This document shows positions 60,791-64,000 of a stretch of DNA of 64,000 nt, piece by piece (within the stretch, counting starts at the first letter, position 1; each line of letters opens with the position of its first letter). The notes below the pieces were generated by a model. It worked only from the letters and a program-made list of their open reading frames with translations, was not told the origin of the DNA and ran no database searches. The DNA is taken from NCBI RefSeq assembly GCF_951230155.1, contig NZ_CATNVD010000003.1, forward strand, positions 124,001-188,000, given 5' to 3'. The translations under genes and the position numbers were made by a program. This DNA is from Parablautia sp. Marseille-Q6255. Its GTDB lineage: Bacteria > Bacillota > Clostridia > Lachnospirales > Lachnospiraceae.

Positions 60791-63472
60791 ATGAATACAG
60801 CAGCTTATGATATTACGGTCATCTGTGCAGGTCATGGTGATTCCTGCCAGAAAGCGCCCGCATTTGCACACCAGACGTATCCCGCCGACCGGATACAGAT
60901 GCTTTATATACAGGAAGAAGATTTTGTTTTCCCACGCCGCGCTTCTCTTATGGCAATCTCCAGAGCATGCGGCCGTTATACGATCCTTTTGGACGAGGAG
61001 GATACCTTTGATACAGACTTTCTCGAGCGCATGTATCAGGGCGCCGAAAGCTCCTGCGCCGCCTTTTCGATGTCCGCGCAGGTATTTCCGCGCGTCAAAA
61101 GAGTCGTGCAGTATTTCGCCCAAAAAGTGCCCTCTGATCAAACCATTGATGTCAGCAGGGAGCTGACGGTCTTTCCGATGGAGCTGCACGGTCTGATGAT
61201 CCCGACCGACGTTTTGCAGGAGGCCTGTGCAAAGTATCTGACATCTCCACAGCCGGAAAAGCAGATGCTCCTGTACATCCTCGGGAAAAATCCCGTATTC
61301 CGTTTTCTCGGCACATTGCAGCTGTCCTACAGCATCCCGCGCGAATGCGACCCGGAATACGATCTGCGCTGCCTGACGCACGAATGGTACTATGAACCAT
61401 TTCATCAGTTTTTACTCCCCGCGCTTCAGGCCCGCGCTGCCAGAGATGTTTCCGCAGCTGCTGCCGCAAAAGCGTCAGATCAGACGGATCCGGCCCTCAC
61501 CTGCGCGGATACTGACCGCATGCTGCAGGCAATGGCGCTCCATATGATCAATGCACGGCTGTTTGCAAATGCAGACAATCGCAACAAGCACATCCTGGAG
61601 CCGGAGGAAGTCCTCCCATACTGCAGGCTGCTCACTGATATTTTGCAGTATGTCGAAACGCCGCTGATCCTGTGCCCGGACGAGCAGTGTCTGCCCGCGT
61701 CCTCGACGCCGCAGAGAAAGCTGTTTTTGCTGCGCCTGAAAAAAAACGATTTTTCATATTATCCGACCCTTCACTGCACAGATCAGGGCGCCATGCTTTT
61801 GTGTGACGGGGTGGAATTCTGTGATTTCGCCCAGATCCCGCTGCGCCTGATCCAGCTCGATTACCGCGGAGGGTGCCTGGAAGCAGACGGCGCGTATCTG
61901 GATTTTATCCCCCCGGAAGCACAGATCCTCGCGAAGTTCGATGGAACTTACTATCCGCTGACACTGAACCAGCGTTATTCTATGACAAAGTATTTCGGCG
62001 TCACTGCATTTCGCATGAAGACGTTTCACACGACTGTCCCGGTCGCGCAGAGCGACAGACAACGCATCCTGCAATTCGTATTAAAAGTACAGGAGCGCGA
62101 ATACGTGCTTGATTATGCCTTCCCTTCGCAGGGCAGCCGCTTCGCAAAGGATTTCGGCTACGCCTACTGGCGCTTTGGTCCCTACCTGTCCTACTGGCAG
62201 AAAGACGGGATCCATGTGGTCCGCTCCAGAAAGCTGACTGTTCTAAAAAAAGAAATCGCGCTCTGGCTGCAGATGTGGAAAAAGAAGGATGGATTTTACC
62301 GTTATCAGCTTCCGACAAAAATCATCAATTTCCTGCTGCGCCCGTATTTTGCCCACCAGAAGATCTGGCTCTTTCTGGACAAGATCTATAAGGGCGGCGA
62401 TTCCTCGGAGTATATGTACCGCTACGCGGTAAAGCAAAATGACGGGATCAAAAAGTACTATCTGCTCGACAAGGCATCCGCAGACTATGCCCGGATGCGA
62501 AAAGAGGGCTATCGTCCTCTGGTGCGCGGTACGCTCAGACACAGGCTCGTCTTTCTGAACGCAGATATGGTCATCGCCTCGAACTCTACCGTGTTTGCCT
62601 TTAATGACTATCCGTTTGACCGCTCTCTGCCGATCCGCGGGGACGTGCACTTTGATGTCGCCTGTGTGCAGCACGGTATGTCGGTCCAGAAGATCGCGAT
62701 CGCCCAGAACCGTTTGCGTGACAACACCAGACTGTATTTCTGCGCTTCAAAATACGAAATCAAAAACCTCTCAAAGCCGGTATATGATTATGCAGGCTAC
62801 GATGCGTTAAAGCTGACTGGCGTGCCGCGCTACGATGGTCTTGTAAACCGGGCAGAAAAGATCCTTGTGATCTCTCCTACCTGGCGCATGCAGTCCGCAC
62901 TGCCTGTGACAAGAAGCGAGGGCGTCTCCCGCGACTTCAACCCGCATTTTAAGGAGACGAACTATTTCAAGGTATACAACAGCCTGATCAACGACCCGCG
63001 CCTTCTCGACGCAGCGCGCAGATATGGCTACCGCATCCAGTACGTCCTGCATCCGATCATCAGTCCGCAGCACGAAGATTTTGATAAAAATGACGTAGTG
63101 GAGATCATCCCGTCCATCGGAGATATGAGCTACGAAAAAATATTCTGTGAAGGAGCGCTCATGGTGACGGACTTCTCAGGCGTACAGTTCGATTTTGCCT
63201 ATATGAGAAAACCTGTGATCTATCTGCACCATCACGATATTCCGCAGCATTATGAGGAAGGCACGTTCTTTTATGATACCATGGGGTTTGGCGAGATCTG
63301 CCACACAAATGATGAGCTGATCCAGGTTCTGTGCCGCTACATGGAACACGACTGTGTCATGCCAGAGCTTTACCGAAAGCGTGCAGATGACTTCTTTGCC
63401 TACTCTGACCATAATAACTGCGCGCGTATTTATCCGATCATGCTGGAGCATGAGAAAAACCGCGAACGCTGA
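60791..63472 (+). CDS. CDP-glycerol-type polymer transferase with an N-terminal GT-A-like domain
   Basis: A polymer transferase of about 894 residues. The N-terminal 110 residues (MNTAAYDITVICAGHGDSCQ, ISRACGRYTILLDEEDTFD) resemble the core of a GT2 glycosyltransferase; residues 110-510 are unassigned. The C-terminal 400 residues are the glycerophosphotransferase fold: KIWLFLDKIYKGGDSSEYMY, QHGMSVQKIAIAQNRL, LTGVPRYDGLVN, SPTWRMQ and MVTDFSGVQFDFAYMRKPV. An open frame begins at 60734, but the promoter predicts a start point there, so I favour the later ATG, preceded by AAAGG at long spacing. It is closely related to the protein at 52469. Confidence 0.87.
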   Translation: MNTAAYDITVICAGHGDSCQKAPAFAHQTYPADRIQMLYIQEEDFVFPRRASLMAISRACGRYTILLDEEDTFDTDFLERMYQGAESSCAAFSMSAQVFPRVKRVVQYFAQKVPSDQTIDVSRELTVFPMELHGLMIPTDVLQEACAKYLTSPQPEKQMLLYILGKNPVFRFLGTLQLSYSIPRECDPEYDLRCLTHEWYYEPFHQFLLPALQARAARDVSAAAAAKASDQTDPALTCADTDRMLQAMALHMINARLFANADNRNKHILEPEEVLPYCRLLTDILQYVETPLILCPDEQCLPASSTPQRKLFLLRLKKNDFSYYPTLHCTDQGAMLLCDGVEFCDFAQIPLRLIQLDYRGGCLEADGAYLDFIPPEAQILAKFDGTYYPLTLNQRYSMTKYFGVTAFRMKTFHTTVPVAQSDRQRILQFVLKVQEREYVLDYAFPSQGSRFAKDFGYAYWRFGPYLSYWQKDGIHVVRSRKLTVLKKEIALWLQMWKKKDGFYRYQLPTKIINFLLRPYFAHQKIWLFLDKIYKGGDSSEYMYRYAVKQNDGIKKYYLLDKASADYARMRKEGYRPLVRGTLRHRLVFLNADMVIASNSTVFAFNDYPFDRSLPIRGDVHFDVACVQHGMSVQKIAIAQNRLRDNTRLYFCASKYEIKNLSKPVYDYAGYDALKLTGVPRYDGLVNRAEKILVISPTWRMQSALPVTRSEGVSRDFNPHFKETNYFKVYNSLINDPRLLDAARRYGYRIQYVLHPIISPQHEDFDKNDVVEIIPSIGDMSYEKIFCEGALMVTDFSGVQFDFAYMRKPVIYLHHHDIPQHYEEGTFFYDTMGFGEICHTNDELIQVLCRYMEHDCVMPELYRKRADDFFAYSDHNNCARIYPIMLEHEKNRER

Positions 63473-63498
63473 CCGGTCTGCCGCAAAAGTGCAAAAAG

Positions 63499-63540
63499 CA
63501 GCGGATGCTGTGCTTTACAACATCCGCTGTTTTTTATTTT
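63499..63540 (+). terminator. intrinsic terminator after the divergent polymer transferase
   Basis: CAGCGGATG (63499-63507) and CATCCGCTG (63521-63529) form a 9-base perfect stem, extended by partial pairing near the loop, followed by T6. Confidence 0.9.
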
Positions 63541-64000
63541 ATATTATTCAGTTTTTATGGTATCGTTTATTTTTTTATCAGAGAGTTCTTTTCCTGTTTT
63601 ATTTATAAAAGTATCGTCCGTTTCTTTACACGTATTTTCCTTATTATAAACCATGCGGCGTTTATTTCTATATCAATTTGCTCATGTCAGATATGCGGAA
63701 GTCCTCTGCCTCCCTGTCAGGCATCTGAGACGTATCGTCTCTTTTATCTTCTGGTATCTCCTACCGATGATCTTTCATAACATGTATCTGTCGCTGCAAA
63801 TACATACCACAATAGCTTTTCAGTATTCCTTACATCCTGACTCTGTTTCTTTTGATGAATTCTGTTCTTGCGATCATCCCTATGATGATCCTTATCACAA
63901 TGTATGATCTCAAATACTCCTTATGCAGATAACTGATCGGAACCACATCCGACTGACTCTGCATTTCAGATCATAACTCTCTCATCCGGTATCTGACGGT
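63541..64000. other. A+T-rich stretch without a recognisable gene
   Basis: Only short open frames without ribosome sites are present on the plus strand. On the minus strand one frame reads into YRMREL and later DVVPISYLHKEYLRSYIV between stop codons; it could be the eroded end of a gene beyond the window. I see nothing I can name. Confidence 0.5.

Noticed and set aside
63541-64000. Possible LytTR-like or regulator tail on the minus strand
   Set aside because: A short PISYLHKEYL segment gave a weak resemblance, but stop codons interrupt the frame and no conserved residues support it.

Overview
The window looks like chromosome of a Gram-positive anaerobe of the class Clostridia, most likely Lachnospiraceae. 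This is inferred from gene content, not from any marker gene: a FeoA-FeoB fusion, SpmA, a T-box leader before a eukaryote-type ProS, YesMN-type two-component genes, CDP-glycerol/LicD polymer genes and TnpV-type transposon proteins. I see no rRNA or tRNA genes and no CRISPR array. Most long genes lie on the minus strand.

Region by region. (1) 1-2650: an ECF-type importer (T component cut by the window edge, plus its S component) divergent from an AraC regulator, then the 3' remnant of an ABC exporter gene. (2) About 2660-10250: an A+T-rich plasmid-like mobilizable element with a MOBP relaxase, MobC, a membrane coiled-coil protein overprinted on the relaxase tail, a hairpin-rich probable oriT, iteron-like repeats, an XRE regulator with twin operators, a ParM/ParR-like pair, a P4-type primase-helicase and TnpV. 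No integrase is visible. (3) 10384-13120: a subtilisin-like protease, then truncated mobile debris. (4) 13090-18700: metal homeostasis. mntP sits behind a yybP-ykoY manganese riboswitch, the feoAB fusion behind an operator-covered promoter, and a P1B metal ATPase follows a free HMA chaperone gene. (5) 19459-28728: an A+T-rich nucleoside or ribose-type ABC uptake operon ending in a nucleoside hydrolase, with a YesM/YesN two-component system upstream. (6) 28970-34512: a complete branched-chain amino-acid (Liv) operon and a cytidylate-kinase-like gene. (7) 34699-39240: an SGNH hydrolase with Pro/Glu/Thr repeats, proS with its T-box leader, spmA and an RluA-type pseudouridine synthase. (8) 39562-43823: a cytoplasmic protein that appears to join a ParB-like region to a BMP-family domain, and a metallophosphoesterase gene cut in two by an IS1182-type element with intact ends. 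(9) 43957-63540: cell-surface functions. One minus-strand series runs from a TagG-type permease through an ABC-ATPase/UDP-galactopyranose-mutase fusion, two CDP-glycerol-type polymer transferases, an IspD/TarI-type cytidylyltransferase, two epimerase-like proteins and an epimerase-LicD fusion to a GtrB-like glycosyltransferase. Around it are a surface protein, a second cytidylate-kinase-like gene, a large TPR/AAA+ protein and a divergent 894-residue polymer transferase.

How the parts work together. Region 9 reads as synthesis and export of a phosphate-linked, probably galactofuranose-containing cell-wall polymer: activated precursors (cytidylyltransferase, epimerases, Glf), polymerisation (CDP-glycerol-type transferases, LicD) and export (ABC pair). 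Regions 1 and 4 may share an iron-linked repressor, because the ECF promoter and the feoAB promoter carry nearly the same operator. The least explained items are the ABC-Glf fusion, the TPR-disordered-AAA+ protein, the ParB-like/BMP protein and the relaxase/coiled-coil overprint. I cannot claim a wholly new defence-like system from this sequence.
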